Shown: positions 1 to 10,004, numbered from the stretch's first letter. The stretch is 64,000 nucleotides of DNA from Plasmodiophora brassicae (GCA_036867785.1 CP145425.1:124001-188000), one strand, 5' to 3'. Notes: a model not told the origin generated them from the letters alone. Program-made: numbers and translations.

Positions 1-5
1 GGATT

Positions 6-565
6 ATGCAGTTCTCAGGTGTGGCTGCCATTCTTTTCGTTGTTGCTACGTCCGAATACGACCAGACCTGCCTTGAGGTGCGCAAGGTATCGAGCTTCGT
101 TGAAACGCCCCTAACATCACTGCGTTATCAGGATAATGTCACAAACCGCCTGGACGAATCCTTGGGTGTCTTCGTGGACGTCTGCAGGAACGAAGCTGTG
201 AAGAACAGTGGCATGATCGGTATGGTCTGCACATAGGAGCCTGCGACCTGGCTGTGCTCTTTTACTAATGCGTGTCGTCAGTTTTCTTCAATAAGACCGA
301 CCTGTTCTTGAAGAAACTGCCGGTCGTTCCGTTTGGGAACTTCATCAAAGACTACACAGGGGACGGGTCACCGAAATCAGTGTCGCTGTACATTGTCGAC
401 CTGTTCACGCGGAAGGCGAACGACGCGTTCAAGGAGATCAGCGCGAACAAGCGAATCTACCCGCACTGGACAACGGCCATCGACAGAGGCAACGTCAAGA
501 AAGTGTTCGATTCGCTGAGGGACATAATATTGCGTTTACTGCTCAGTTCGGAGAACTTGCTGTAG
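6..565 (+). CDS. small secreted protein, 2 exons
   Basis: Exons 6-219 and 282-565 give 165 residues. The N-terminus (MQFSGVAAILFVVATS) is a typical cleavable signal peptide, so the product is probably exported. The intron (220-281, 62 nt) starts GTATGG, ends GTCAG and carries TACTAAT near its 3' end; it joins the frames exactly. The mature part is helical and charged, with a motif FFNKTDLFLKKLPV after the junction, and only two cysteines. I do not recognise a family. A small secreted protein of a host-associated protist is one reading, but nothing in the sequence proves an effector role. The start lies 6 bases into the window, so an upstream exon cannot be excluded, though the signal peptide argues that this Met is the true start. 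Confidence 0.7.
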
Positions 566-908
566 TCAACATACTGCATAAAACTCAACCCAGAAAGGTC
601 TTTGTCGCACAAATTCGTATGAGCGGTGTGACCTTCAGCATTAGGGCCTTCAGCCTCGCTTGGTAGGTCCTACATCGAAGCCCAGACGACGACCAACATC
701 GCGACGCATCACAACACGAAATCAAACCGAGGGAAAGACCGGCTACATAATCTGACATAGACCAGGTGAAAGAGGAACAACAGGCATCGGGCGGAGGACC
801 TGAAAAGCAAAGTCTCGGCGGCAGTGGCCGAGGCCAGCCAGATAAAAACAGCCCGCACGGTGTCCGCGACGGAGTCCGTAACGACAAAGTTGTCGGGAGC
901 GTCGACTG

Positions 909-1544
909 ATGGGTGCCCCTGTCGACACCGGTGCCGTACCACGTCGCCTACGGAAGCGCCCGAGGAAGGGCGTCGGACCGCAGAGCCGCGAAACTGTTGT
1001 GGACAGCCTTGTCAAGCAAGGTGGGGGGTCCGCAGGATAGTCTTTTGGTGTACCTTTACTTACTGTACGATAGTGCTTGCGGAGGGCACTTCCGTTTCTA
1101 CTGGCAATCTGCTGCATTCTTTCTTGAAACGGGTTCACAACTCAGCACCGATCGTCGATTCACAGCGTCAACCCGATGGTTCGTTTACGGCTACGGTATC
1201 GTCCAATTGTACGGTTGTCGGCCGAGGATCGTCAACAGTGCATCCGTCGGAAGCGAAACGTGCCGCTGTCCTCGATGCGTTGTCGAACCTTTGCCCTGAG
1301 GTTACCGATGCACTGTCTCGCGCGTCTACCCAAACGACGCCATGCAGTCAGCCGTCCGACATGGTAAGCGTCGATTTGAAGTTACTACGCGGTCGACGGT
1401 CACACTTGCTGATCATAGGCCTGGCTATTCGACGAGATTAAACGTGCGATCAAGGAAAAAAGGGCATCAGGCATGTTTCCGAGCGATGGCCGTGTGCACC
1501 ACTGGCCAAACGACGAAGATTCGCGATTGCCTGCACCGATATGA
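909..1544 (+). CDS. small dsRNA-binding-domain-like protein, 3 exons
   Basis: Exons 909-1020, 1074-1363 and 1419-1544 give 175 residues. Introns of 53 and 55 nt have GT-AG ends, and both junctions keep frame. The N-terminus is basic (RRLRKRPRKG). Residues about 50-115 resemble the alpha-beta-beta-beta-alpha dsRBD: a first helix (LLHSFLKRVH), a strand pair around GSFTATVSSN and TVVGRGSS, then the C-terminal helix EAKRAAVLDALSNL, which matches the AK-AA-AL pattern of dsRBDs. The usual GP-H loop is absent, so this is a divergent domain. The tail (AWLFDEIKRAIKEKR) is helical. The role is likely RNA binding, possibly as a partner of an RNA-processing enzyme; that is inference. A profile search would decide. 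Confidence 0.55.
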
Positions 1545-1673
1545 TCGTCTTGACTTGTGCACAACGATAGACGAATTGCCAATTCTGGATGCGATGGGCC
1601 GCTCGGCACGACCTCAAAAGCATCATATCCCCTCCGAAGGGTACCGACGGACAGACGTCTACCGTAATAATAC

Positions 1674-2292
1674 TACCACCATGGGAACATGAAATTGCAT
1701 AACGGTGACGAAATTTTTGCATAGCGGGGACATAATTTTTGCATGACGGGGAACAAATTGAAGGATGGCGAGGAACAATTGAATGGATCGCAGGGAAGAA
1801 ATGCGTGGATGAGTGGCCCAAAATAAATGGATCGTCTCCGTGCAGGCGAGATGGGCGAAGGTGAGGCCTCTTCATCTTCCGTTGCAGAACAACGTCACCT
1901 GAACAATAGCGGAGACACAGCCGACAACGATACGTGTGGAAAACCGTATCGCTGACGTACGTACCGTACCTTAAGGTATTCTGACTTCATATTCCGCGGC
2001 GGCACCACAATCGTCGCAGCCGCGCGCTCGTAGGCGCGCCGGTCGTCCTGCCATGAACCCAGAGCGAGTTCCTCGCTTGGATCCCATTATCGCTTGTGAT
2101 CCTATAGAGTTGCCGCCACGCGCACGCACCTAACGCTCCAGCAATCGGTTACAGAGAGACAAAATAAATGGATAGCGATCCACATTTTTCGTCCTCGCCA
2201 TCCTTCAATTTGTTCCCAGTCATGCAAAAATTATGTCCCCGCTATGCAAAAATTTCGTCACCATTATGCAATTTCATGTTCCCATGGTGGTA
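1674..2292. mobile_element. non-autonomous TIR DNA transposon (MITE-like)
   Basis: Two arms of about 101 bp (1674-1774 and 2192-2292) are near-perfect inverted copies. The outer end reads CCACCATGGGAACATG, with TA on each outer side (1674-1675, 2291-2292), as expected for a TA target duplication of the Tc1/mariner type. The arms are built of degenerate 22-bp tandem units (GCATAACGGTGACGAAATTT and relatives) that continue inward to about 1830. The core holds no open frame and no transposase. Confidence 0.8.
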
Positions 2293-2747
2293 TGGCGCCC
2301 GCTCTAGTTCCTCTGATTGGGTGTCTTGGTAATGTTGGTTAGAGCCAGAGTACTGCTTGACAGTTGTGTGGCGCCGTACAAGTAGGTCGAGGTATTGTAT
2401 CACGTGACGACACGTCGTGTTGATCCAAGACGGAGTCCTTATCAGCTCGCGCTGCATCGCGGTCGTGACGCTGTTCCCCTGTCCCAGCGTCCCACTGCTT
2501 GCATTTCGAATTAGTGGACACGAGCGATCTCGAACGCAGCAGCCGCGCGCCTAAACGTTGTTGTTGTGATTGGCCTGTAGTTCCGGCTATAGGATGAGGT
2601 TGCATTTCACATTGGCGTAGGCGGGGGCCAAAGAGCGGGGTAGGGCGCGCCACGAAAGTAATCAGCAGCTGTATCTCCAGCCTACTACCATCCATTCATT
2701 AAAAAATTGACAGGAACAGCCAGGGCGTTGTTCACCCACATCGCGCG
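2293..2747. other. non-coding stretch between TIR element and LINE pieces
   Basis: No reading frame with convincing protein-like composition, signal peptide or splice support was found. Short open frames exist on the minus strand but look random. Confidence 0.5.
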
Positions 2748-3480
2748 TCAGATCCGTAAAGACGACACCGGTGGGCTCGTATAGGAAGGTACGCACTGAT
2801 AGCCCTGCCAGGCCCAGCCGGCCCTCGACAGCAAGATAATCGGGCCATGTCGTGTTGTAGAATACTTTTCCACAAAAAGGAAGTCAGAGTCATCGCAATC
2901 TCCCAACCTGGACCCAACAGTCTGCCGGTTCGTTCGAGTCCATTGCGTGTGGTAGTGACGCCTAGCGGCTTCCACTTGAACCATGTGGTCGGCAGGACTC
3001 TGCGTGATTCGGAGATCGGCCACGTCCGGGATCTCGTCCCCGTAAATAGTAAACACCGAGCCTCGGCGCTCCGGGTCCCGCGTTACCTGTGACTTCCTCG
3101 CGTTGAATACGAACCGATGCTGCCGGGGGTACTCCTCGCAGTGGTCCAGCATCGATCCGCTGCGCGATGAGCAAGTCCGGGCACTCCGGGCCCGTGGGCT
3201 CCATTCCAGATCGTGGCTGTCCGTCGCTGGCGTTGTCGCCTCGTCGCGTGTAGATACACCACCCACAGGTAGCCACCTCGGGCTGGCGTCTCCACACAAG
3301 GCCAGATTACCCTGTTCCAACAGCAGAGGAGCAGGTCGCCCGGACCATTGTGACGTAAATGGTCTGGCCGACCTATGCTGTTGGAACGTGGTAATCTGGC
3401 CTTGTAGAACGCCGATCTGCTGTTGTCGCTGGGCGATCTGCTGTTGTTGCTGGGCGATCTGCTCTTGTTGGAGGCGCACA
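2748..3480 (-). mobile_element. LINE fragment: Gln-rich coiled coil joined to RT tail
   Basis: One open frame runs through three parts that do not belong together. The first is a glutamine-rich coiled coil (repeats of QQQQIAQRQQQIG), the second a linker, and the third the post-catalytic part of a non-LTR reverse transcriptase. The RT part carries MLDHCEEYPRQHRFVFNARK followed by QVTRD and GDEIPDVADLR. The same RT segment recurs at 6.1-6.3 kb and 6.6-6.9 kb, which shows that it is repetitive. The RT core (YxDD) is missing here, so the piece is a dead fragment. Confidence 0.65.
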
Positions 3481-4210
3481 ACCTGCCTAATTAAGCTCTT
3501 CGTTCTCTCGCCGCAGATCTGTGCAATGCGATGTGGACGTCAGTCCTGCTTTCAGCGGGGCACATCTGCACGGGGATAAGCAGCATGCCAAGCATGCACG
3601 CAGCCGAACCATTGTGTACGATAGAACCGATCAAGCAGTATCTAACATCACTCTTGCGGCTGTACGCTGTAACGGCGCTTGATCAACGCCCGTCAGATCG
3701 AGGCGAGATACGCTTTCCGGACGATGCGACATACTTTGCTGCTATGATTTCCATATAGCCGAGACTCGGCGACGTCGGGCATCGTCCACGCGCGCGCATG
3801 GGGCCCATGACACGACTGCTTACCGCGTGGCGACGTGGCAAGTATGTCGCATCGTCCGGAAAGCGAATTTCGCCTCGATCTGACGGGCGTTGAAGCGCCG
3901 CGGCGTACAGCTTATAGCCGCAAGAAGCAGACGGTACGTGATGTTAGATATTGCTCGATCGGTTCTATCGTACACAATGGTTCGGCTGCGTGCATGCTTG
4001 GCATGCTGCTTATCCCCGTGCAGATGTGCCCCGCTGAAAGCAGGACTGACGTCCACATCGCATTGCACAGATCTGCGGCGAGAGAACGAAGAGCTTAGGC
4101 AGGTTGTGCGCCTCCAACAAGAGCAGATATCCCAGCAACAACAGCAGATCGCCCAGCGACAACAGCAGATCGGCGTTCTACAAGGCCAGATTACCATGTT
4201 CCAACAGGAG
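3370..4210. repeat. large inverted repeat, about 370-bp arms
   Basis: The stretch 3370-3750 reappears in reverse complement at 3845-4210, with a spacer of roughly 90 bp. Both arms encode the same glutamine-rich coiled coil, pointing outward from the centre. The divergence is a few percent, with a local patch (3655-3690 against 3900-3940) much more diverged. The arms form a potential long hairpin. Confidence 0.8.
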
Positions 4211-4359
4211 CCCTCTGTCGGGCCCGGATTTACTCGACTGGAGACGCGTGGCCTTTATCCACGGCATGACGCGGCGCGGGCTACACGGTCAGGAACTGGC
4301 CGCGGGGACCGGGGGCGTCGTCACACTTGTATAGAACGCCGATCGGCGGACACCGCAGA

Positions 4360-4722
4360 GCGCGTGCGATTAAAATCCCTCATTCCACGGGCCGCGCCCC
4401 ACGGGGTTGCGCGCAAAACTTGCTGTGCGCGAGTGGGGGTTCCCCGAAGGGCGAGTTGGGAGAAGTCATGGCTCGTGTCTTGTGGTTTCCGATGTCGGAG
4501 GGAGGCGTCCAAGTGAAGAAGGCGCCCAAGCGTCAGGGTGCTCCGTCTGTGAACGCTTGTTTGCGAGTCGCAGTTCGCTTAACAAGCATGCCAAGACGCA
4601 TGCCGAGCATCGTGTCGTTTGCCCGTTCGATGGTTGCAGCAGAACGTATGCGACTTCGGCATTCTTGGCAATCACGTTTGCGACAAGCATCATTGGGTTA
4701 TGGGGTCGCTGAGCACTTCTGA
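4360..4722 (+). mobile_element. LINE 5' end copy with C2H2 fingers (plus-strand copy)
   Basis: The leader from 4366 to 4470 is shared, inverted, with 5930-6030. It runs into a frame with a finger CSVCERLFASRSSLNKHAK and a second finger CPFDGCSRTYATSAFL. N-terminal C2H2 fingers upstream of RT are typical of the site-specific R2/NeSL-type LINEs with a restriction-like endonuclease (known family architecture). This copy has an extra 15-bp insertion after MSEGGVQ and a changed second finger (ITFATS in place of NHVRDKNH), so it is a degraded 5' fragment without RT. Confidence 0.6.
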
Positions 4723-4931
4723 ATCGAATTTCCGATGCGATGTACCCCAGAAGGTCCTCGTTAATGGTCCATCTCCGACAGGTCTTATTCGCCTGGTCGT
4801 ATCTCCTCCGCGTTTCTGACATACTGGAAGATCCACTCACGTGAGGTATCCACCGTCGAGTACACGTTCCAGACGGTTGACGAATTTCCGCCACGTTGCC
4901 ACCATAGCATGCCAGGTTTATTTCAACAGCG

Positions 4932-5404
4932 CTATCTGGCACGGAACTCCGACCATATCATTGACTCCAGCACTGCCTCGTCGATGATGTGATCCGGTGG
5001 TATAAGCGGCATTTCCAATGGACATCCACCAAAGTGGGTTTCATTGACTGCGAGGCCGACAGCCTCGCACCTGTCGCATCGGATCTCACCGCCCCGAGCA
5101 CGGTTGTATTCTCTTTGACGACGGACGAGCTCGGCAACGTAGCTGTTGTACTTGCGAGACAATTCTGTATCATTGCACATCGGTATAGGTACCGGCGGCA
5201 GAAGACGAACGCCAGTATTCGCTGCATAAGAACCAACCGTATCAGTTGGGTACCGAAAAGGCAAATAATGGACAACTGACGATCGAAGTTGATGTGTCGC
5301 CACTCATACTGGTCATTGCGCACCTCGTCATTTGCTGCTGGTGACGCTTCGCCACTTTCTGATCCGACAGCCATGATCAGCGACAGACACATTGTAGGCT
5401 CCAA
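4932..5404 (-). CDS. hypothetical protein with Cys pair, inside the LINE cluster
   Basis: The frame opens at 5404 (MEPTMCLSLIMAVGSESGE) and appears to continue after a 34-nt GT-AG gap near 5210-5245 into NTGVRLLPPVPIPMCNDTEL. It then runs through a charged helix (RKYNSYVAELVRRQREYNRA) to IRCDRCEAVG and HFGGCPLEMPL. The C-x2-C and following Cys suggest a small zinc-binding site. Downstream on the same strand, near 4840-4930, AMVATWRKFVNRLERVLDGG may be a further exon ending at a GTGAGT donor (4836-4841). The piece could be part of the LINE ORF, another element, or a small host gene. I do not recognise it. The exon structure is uncertain. Confidence 0.4.
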
Positions 5405-5479
5405 GCAGTCTCCGTTATACCTCGGAGTTGAACGAGACTAGCATCTGTGTTCAGACAAAATGTCAACGAAGGATATCTA

Positions 5480-6075
5480 AACAGAATGGTTACGGAGACA
5501 GACCTTCACTTGGCTGCAACATCTTCGACAGAATGGACGCAGTCTTCTCATCGGTCGGGCCCGACAATCCACGATGCCGTTTCCTGTTAGTGTCTGCTTT
5601 CCTCTTTGCAGGAAAACGTATTTGCCGTTCAAAACCTGCACGAGAACCAACACGCTCCTTGTCAACACCGTTGAAGCACGGGGCGGCACGAAGACGATTG
5701 ATGATTCTTGTCGCGGACGTGGTTGCCAAGAGATGCCGAAGTCGCATAAGTCCTGCCGCAACCATTGAACGGGCAGACGACATGATGCTCGGCATGCGTC
5801 TTGGCATGCTTGTTAAGCGAGCTGCGACTCGAAAACAGGCGTTCACAGACGGAGCGCTGTAACCCTGACGCTTGGACGCCTCCCTCCGACATCGGAAATC
5901 ACAAGACACGAGCCTCGACTTCTCCCAACTCGCCCTTCGGGGAACCCCCACTCGCGCACAGCAAGTTTTGCGCGCAACCCCGTGGGGCGCGGCCCGTGGA
6001 ATGAGGGATTTTAATCGCACGCCCGCAGAGCAGTGCGCGGCCGCCCACTTGTCGCGCGCCGACGCGCTCAATTAG
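5480..6075 (-). mobile_element. LINE 5' end copy with two C2H2 fingers (minus-strand copy)
   Basis: The segment is an inverted relative of 4360-4722. The ORF start MSEGGVQASG leads into an intact first finger (C-x2-C in VCERLF, then the H-x3-H pair in SSLNKHAKTH) and a second finger with CPFNGCGRTY and NHVRDKNH. After the fingers the frame degrades quickly (QSSSCRPVLQRC then stop), so the fragment covers only the element's 5' leader and the start of its protein. The fingers probably bound the DNA target in the parent element (known role in R2-like elements; inferred here). Confidence 0.6.
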
Positions 6076-6091
6076 GTATGCCATCCGCCTC

Positions 6092-6480
6092 GTGCCCCAC
6101 TCTGACGTCGCGCAGCGGATGCTGGACTCCTGCGAGGAGTACGCCCGCCAGCATCGGTTCGTATTCAACGCGAGGAAGCCACAGGTAACGCGGGACCCGG
6201 TGCGCCGAGGCGCGGTGTTTACTATTAACGGGGACGAGATCCCGGACGTGGCCGACCTGGCGTCTCCGATCAAGTTCCTGGGCATGGTGATGCGCGGCGG
6301 TGATTGCGCCCACGGCGCCCTGGCGACCACTGACTTGCCCTGGCCCGCAAGCGACTTCTCATCTCCAGTTGGGTGCGCGCCTGCGCCGAGTATGGCCTGG
6401 CCTTCTGGGATCATTCGAAAGCGTCGCTCGCAGTATCACGCGCGGCAACGAGCTGATGCTGCGTGCAGCCGGCATCCCGA
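6092..6480 (+). mobile_element. LINE RT fragment (plus-strand copy)
   Basis: The frame carries the region just after the RT active site (EEYARQHRFVFNARKPQVTR, then GDEIPDVADLASP and KFLGMVMRGGDCAHG). Compared with the minus copy next door it lacks about 20 codons after DCAHG and then shifts frame. Its 3' end meets the 3' end of the minus copy near 6440-6500, so the two fragments lie tail to tail. Confidence 0.65.
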
Positions 6481-7571
6481 CTTCATCAACGAGTCCATGC
6501 CCGCGAGCGACGCTTTCGTATGATCCGAGAAGGCGAGGCCATACTCGGCGCGGTCGCGAACCCAGCAGAATATGAGCAGTCGCTTGCGGGCCAGGGACAA
6601 GTGTTTGGTCGCCAGGGCGCCGGTCCGTCCAATCGCAGGCAGCAGCGGCTTGGCCTTCCCCGTCCCGTCCGCGAGCTGGGCGCCATGGGCGCAATCACCG
6701 CCGCGCATCACCATGCCCAGGAACTTGGTCGGAGACGCCAGGGTGGCCTCGTCCGGGATCTCGTCCCCATTAACAGTGAACGTCGCGCCGCGGCGCACCG
6801 GGTCCCTCGTCACCTGCGACTTCCTCGCGTTGAATACGAACCGGTGCTGCCGGGCGTACTCCTCGCAGTGGTCCAGCATCGATCCGCTGCGCGATGTCGT
6901 CCGACAACGCGTACAACGAGCGTGCAACGTGGCCGAAGACGCGGTTGCAGGTCATCGATGTGGATGTTGAACAGGAACGGAGACAGCACGGCGACCTGGA
7001 AGGCGCCGATCGCGCTCGACAGCTGCCCGTCCAGCATCACCTGGAACGTGCACCCGTCGAATAGCCACTGGACGACAGTGACAATGTGAGCGGGGACGTT
7101 GCGCGCCAGCAACTTCTCGTAGACGAGCGCACGCTTGCTCGAGGATCTCGGTTCCGTACTGCCTTCGGATGCCAGCGTCGGCCGCCCCGGCAGGCGCTCG
7201 CGTTCTACCCTCGGGCAGCTTGCGCGCCGATCCCCAGCAACACCGGGGGCGGCAGGGGCGCCGTCGAGCCATTCACGTTCCGTGCCGCGATGCTGAACGC
7301 GACATGGACGCGTTCGACAAGACGGAGACGGCCGCGTTGTCCTGCTGTTGAGGCTCGTGCCGGCCGCGTTCATACTGTTGCTGATCTCGTCCGTCGCGCC
7401 CGACCCCGACCCGCACATTGCCGTCGATCTGGACCGCCGGCCACCGCCTCGCGAAGGCACGCGCCTGCTGCCGCCGACGACACCAGCCGCCTCCCGGGGC
7501 TGCCAACCCTCGCTGGCACCCGCCGTGATCCCGCTGTCGCAAGCGTCGCTTCGGCTAGCTCGTTTCTTTAA
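6436..7571 (-). mobile_element. LINE RT fragment, palm through thumb (minus-strand copy)
   Basis: Read on the minus strand, the piece starts with RT palm sequence. It has NVPAHIVTVVQWLFDGCT, then LDGQLSSAIGAFQVA with LSPFLFNIHIDDL (the G-x2-LSP-x-LFN block of LINE RTs). An ALSDDIAQ remnant sits where FADD is expected, and the thumb follows (HRFVFNARKSQVTRDP, then RKRLLIFCWVRDRAEYG). Several frame changes are needed to read through, so it is a broken copy. The endonuclease and 5' fingers are absent. It is the longest RT piece in the window and the best for classifying the family. Confidence 0.7.
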
Positions 7572-7620
7572 ACGAAACCCCTAACGCGGGGCTGATGCGG
7601 CAAAGCGGAATATTCATCAT

Positions 7621-8805
7621 TTACTGCTGGTTCGAGCTTTTGAGCCATTTCCCATACAGCTTTCCGATCCGTTTGCTGACGTAGGACTGCACCTTATCTG
7701 CAGGGGCATGCGGGTGATCCAGTAGCACCTCGTCGGCAACGCAGCGGATATACTCCAGCAGCCCAGCGCGACCCTTCGCGAAATACGCGTCCGGGCTATC
7801 GAGTTTCGTCGCTGCACTGGCCATGGCATTGTCGAATTCGTTCGCCCTTGCGAACTTCGCCTTTCGGATTCGCCTGCTGTACGTCACCGTTTCCGGCGCT
7901 CCGTTATGCATGACGTCGTGGAGGGTGGTCAGGAACAGGCTGACATCCGCCGGGTACCTGTCCAGCATCGCGACTGTCGTCTGCAGGGCGAGGATCGCCG
8001 AGGGCGCTGCTGGTTCATGGCCCATTTTCCATTTCAGGATCCGCGCCTGCCCAGAATGTCTGCCGGGCCATAGCAGCGATACGACCAACCCTTCACCGTC
8101 GCCGGACATCATCCAGTCGCGTCGATGTGCGACAAGGTCGATCAGGGTCCCTTCGAATGCAATACGCGCGTGCGGCACGTTGCAAGCGGATAGCACCTCG
8201 ACGAACGCCGGGCACGATATCACGACGATCACGTCCGCCCTGCCCGGAGCGTCCTGGAACCAGAACCGTGCCTCACGAAGAGCGTCTTTCCACTGCTGAT
8301 GATCGTCGGCGTTCGCAAGTCGCAGCACGGCTCCGAAGCAATGCCAGGCATTGACGAACCCTTTATCTTTGTACGAATACATCTGATTGCACCCGAGTTC
8401 GCCGTACAGTCGGAAATCGATGGGGTCGGGAACGCCGACGTCCCCGACGGCGTCCCTTAAGTGCGCCAAGACATCGGAGGAGTTGATTGCGGAGACGATG
8501 TTAAGGGGGACTTTCTGATACGTTTCCCGATGCGGTTCAATGCGGAAGCGTCGCCCAAACAGAGCGCCGTCCTGGCCAATGCCGAAATTCGTCCCGTCGA
8601 TCTTCTCAGCGGCAATGACGACCGCGTCCGTCAGCAGATTCTGGGCGGCAGTGGCGCCGCCAAGCGCGAACGCGACGTCGAGCTGCTGGCAGACCTCGGC
8701 GACGAAGTGCTCGGTCTCGGGCCAGGCCAAATCGTTCTTGCTGCTCATGGTGAGCGGCGAAAGTATACAGCGTCTCCGGGCGTCCTCGGTCAAGCGTAAC
8801 GGCAC
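7621..8805 (-). CDS. RNA ligase (T4 Rnl2/REL-type nucleotidyltransferase), intronless
   Basis: The protein has 394 residues, or 375 if it starts at the second Met (8748). All nucleotidyltransferase motifs are present: motif I EKIDG with the expected adenylated Lys68, motif Ia GRR (84-86), motif III RLYGELG (132-138), motif IV DGEGLVVSL (236-244) and motif V LKWKMG (257-262). Motif order and spacing fit the RNA_ligase family (Rnl2, trypanosome REL), which joins 3'-OH and 5'-P RNA ends via ligase-AMP. The long C-terminal helical region (from about 265) would correspond to the Rnl2 accessory domain. No clear mitochondrial targeting sequence is seen, although the N-terminus has several Arg residues. 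The role (RNA repair, organellar RNA or tRNA) cannot be read from the sequence. It lies directly beside a dead LINE with no shared reading frame. Confidence 0.9.
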   Translation of the reverse strand: MPLRLTEDARRRCILSPLTMSSKNDLAWPETEHFVAEVCQQLDVAFALGGATAAQNLLTDAVVIAAEKIDGTNFGIGQDGALFGRRFRIEPHRETYQKVPLNIVSAINSSDVLAHLRDAVGDVGVPDPIDFRLYGELGCNQMYSYKDKGFVNAWHCFGAVLRLANADDHQQWKDALREARFWFQDAPGRADVIVVISCPAFVEVLSACNVPHARIAFEGTLIDLVAHRRDWMMSGDGEGLVVSLLWPGRHSGQARILKWKMGHEPAAPSAILALQTTVAMLDRYPADVSLFLTTLHDVMHNGAPETVTYSRRIRKAKFARANEFDNAMASAATKLDSPDAYFAKGRAGLLEYIRCVADEVLLDHPHAPADKVQSYVSKRIGKLYGKWLKSSNQQ

Positions 8806-9012
8806 GTACGGCGATCTAGTGGTGGTATCAGTTGGAGCGATTACAGATCCCCTAGGGAAGTGGCCACGTCGGGGAAGTTCTGCGGAAGCTGGACCCGCCG
8901 CCTTGGTGACGTCACGTGTATCCAGGGTCCGGAAAGTGCCGGTGTTTTCGTGGCCGTGGTCGCCGTCCGAAGACCAGGTTCAAGTGAAGGACGCCTCGAC
9001 GGCGGCGTGAAA

Positions 9013-9336
9013 CTAGATAAGCAGCACGAAATAAAGCATTGAATGATGTTCTGTAGTAATGACCGTATGGTCCATAGCAATGGCAGCGTGGCCTCCTGTG
9101 TTTCGAAGACATATATATCGATCCTTAGACCAGGGACTGTAGCGTCTGCGACGCAGCCCTCGTAGCCGTTCCAACGGAGTCAGCAGCAGGACTGATCCGG
9201 GAACATAGAAAACTTCCGCCTTCGGCAGCGTAATGGTTGACGGGTTGTCAGCAGGATTGTTATGCCACGGATTCTGAACGCCTCCCGTTGCAACTCCTAA
9301 CGATAGTGCCATCACCGCTGTCGATATTGTCAGCAT
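9013..9336 (-). CDS. candidate small secreted protein
   Basis: The frame begins with a signal-like stretch (MLTISTAVMALSLGVATGG) followed by a Pro- and Leu-containing segment and an Arg-rich patch (LRGLRRRRYSPW). A second signal-like start lies upstream on the same strand at about 9635 (MLIGMFSGVYAVHAVFG), followed by a GTGAGT donor near 9525, so the two may be exons of one gene. Neither alternative could be settled and no family is recognised. Confidence 0.3.
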   Translation of the reverse strand: MLTISTAVMALSLGVATGGVQNPWHNNPADNPSTITLPKAEVFYVPGSVLLLTPLERLRGLRRRRYSPWSKDRYICLRNTGGHAAIAMDHTVITTEHHSMLYFVLLI

Positions 9337-9880
9337 TCTTGGCGTTGAACAGCAGACTATGCCGTGGCTGCGTGGTGCACCAGGTACGGCAGGTGGTCGG
9401 GGAAGATCGAAATTCTAACCACACTCGGCAAAGCCGCGAGAACAATCTCCGACAGAGGCGGCTTACCTTGCCGATGTATATATGGGCAACGCCGAGGACA
9501 GTTGGGTCACCGACTCACCGTGGACGACTGGCTTGCCGTATACAGCAAATATTGCATGAGTCCCTCCTGAGGCTCCTGCGCACCAAACACAGCGTGAACA
9601 GCGTAAACGCCTGAAAACATACCAATCAGCATCGACGAAAGGCGCCGACAATATGGTCAGAAAGCAGGTGCACTTCTCGGGTACGACGCCGATCGAACAA
9701 GGCCTGGCAATGCGCCGACCGGATGTCAGCGGCACGCCTGGAAGAAATGACGTAGAGAATTCGACGGCGGAAACTGCCGCAGCAGGGTATATACTTCTGA
9801 CATTGGGTCCATGCGGTAGACGCCTCCAACATCAGACAGCTATCTGAAAAACGGAGGCCCAGCGGTCGATGCATTGTTCC
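9337..9880. other. region with no settled gene
   Basis: Apart from the possible 5' exon mentioned for the neighbouring secreted candidate, I see only weak overlapping frames on both strands. Confidence 0.4.
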
Positions 9881-10004
9881 CCTTCAAATCGCGTGGCGTC
9901 ACGGTACTCGCAGACCCAATCGGTGACGTCGTTTGATCAAAATTGGAATTTATTGCAGGTTGGGTCGAAGGGAAGAAGAAATGCGCAGCGAATGGCGAAT
10001 ACGC

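Noticed and set aside
743-1138. Long minus-strand open frame over the dsRNA-binding-like gene
   Set aside because: Low-complexity Arg/Ser/Pro composition, no domain, and it opposes a better spliced plus-strand gene.
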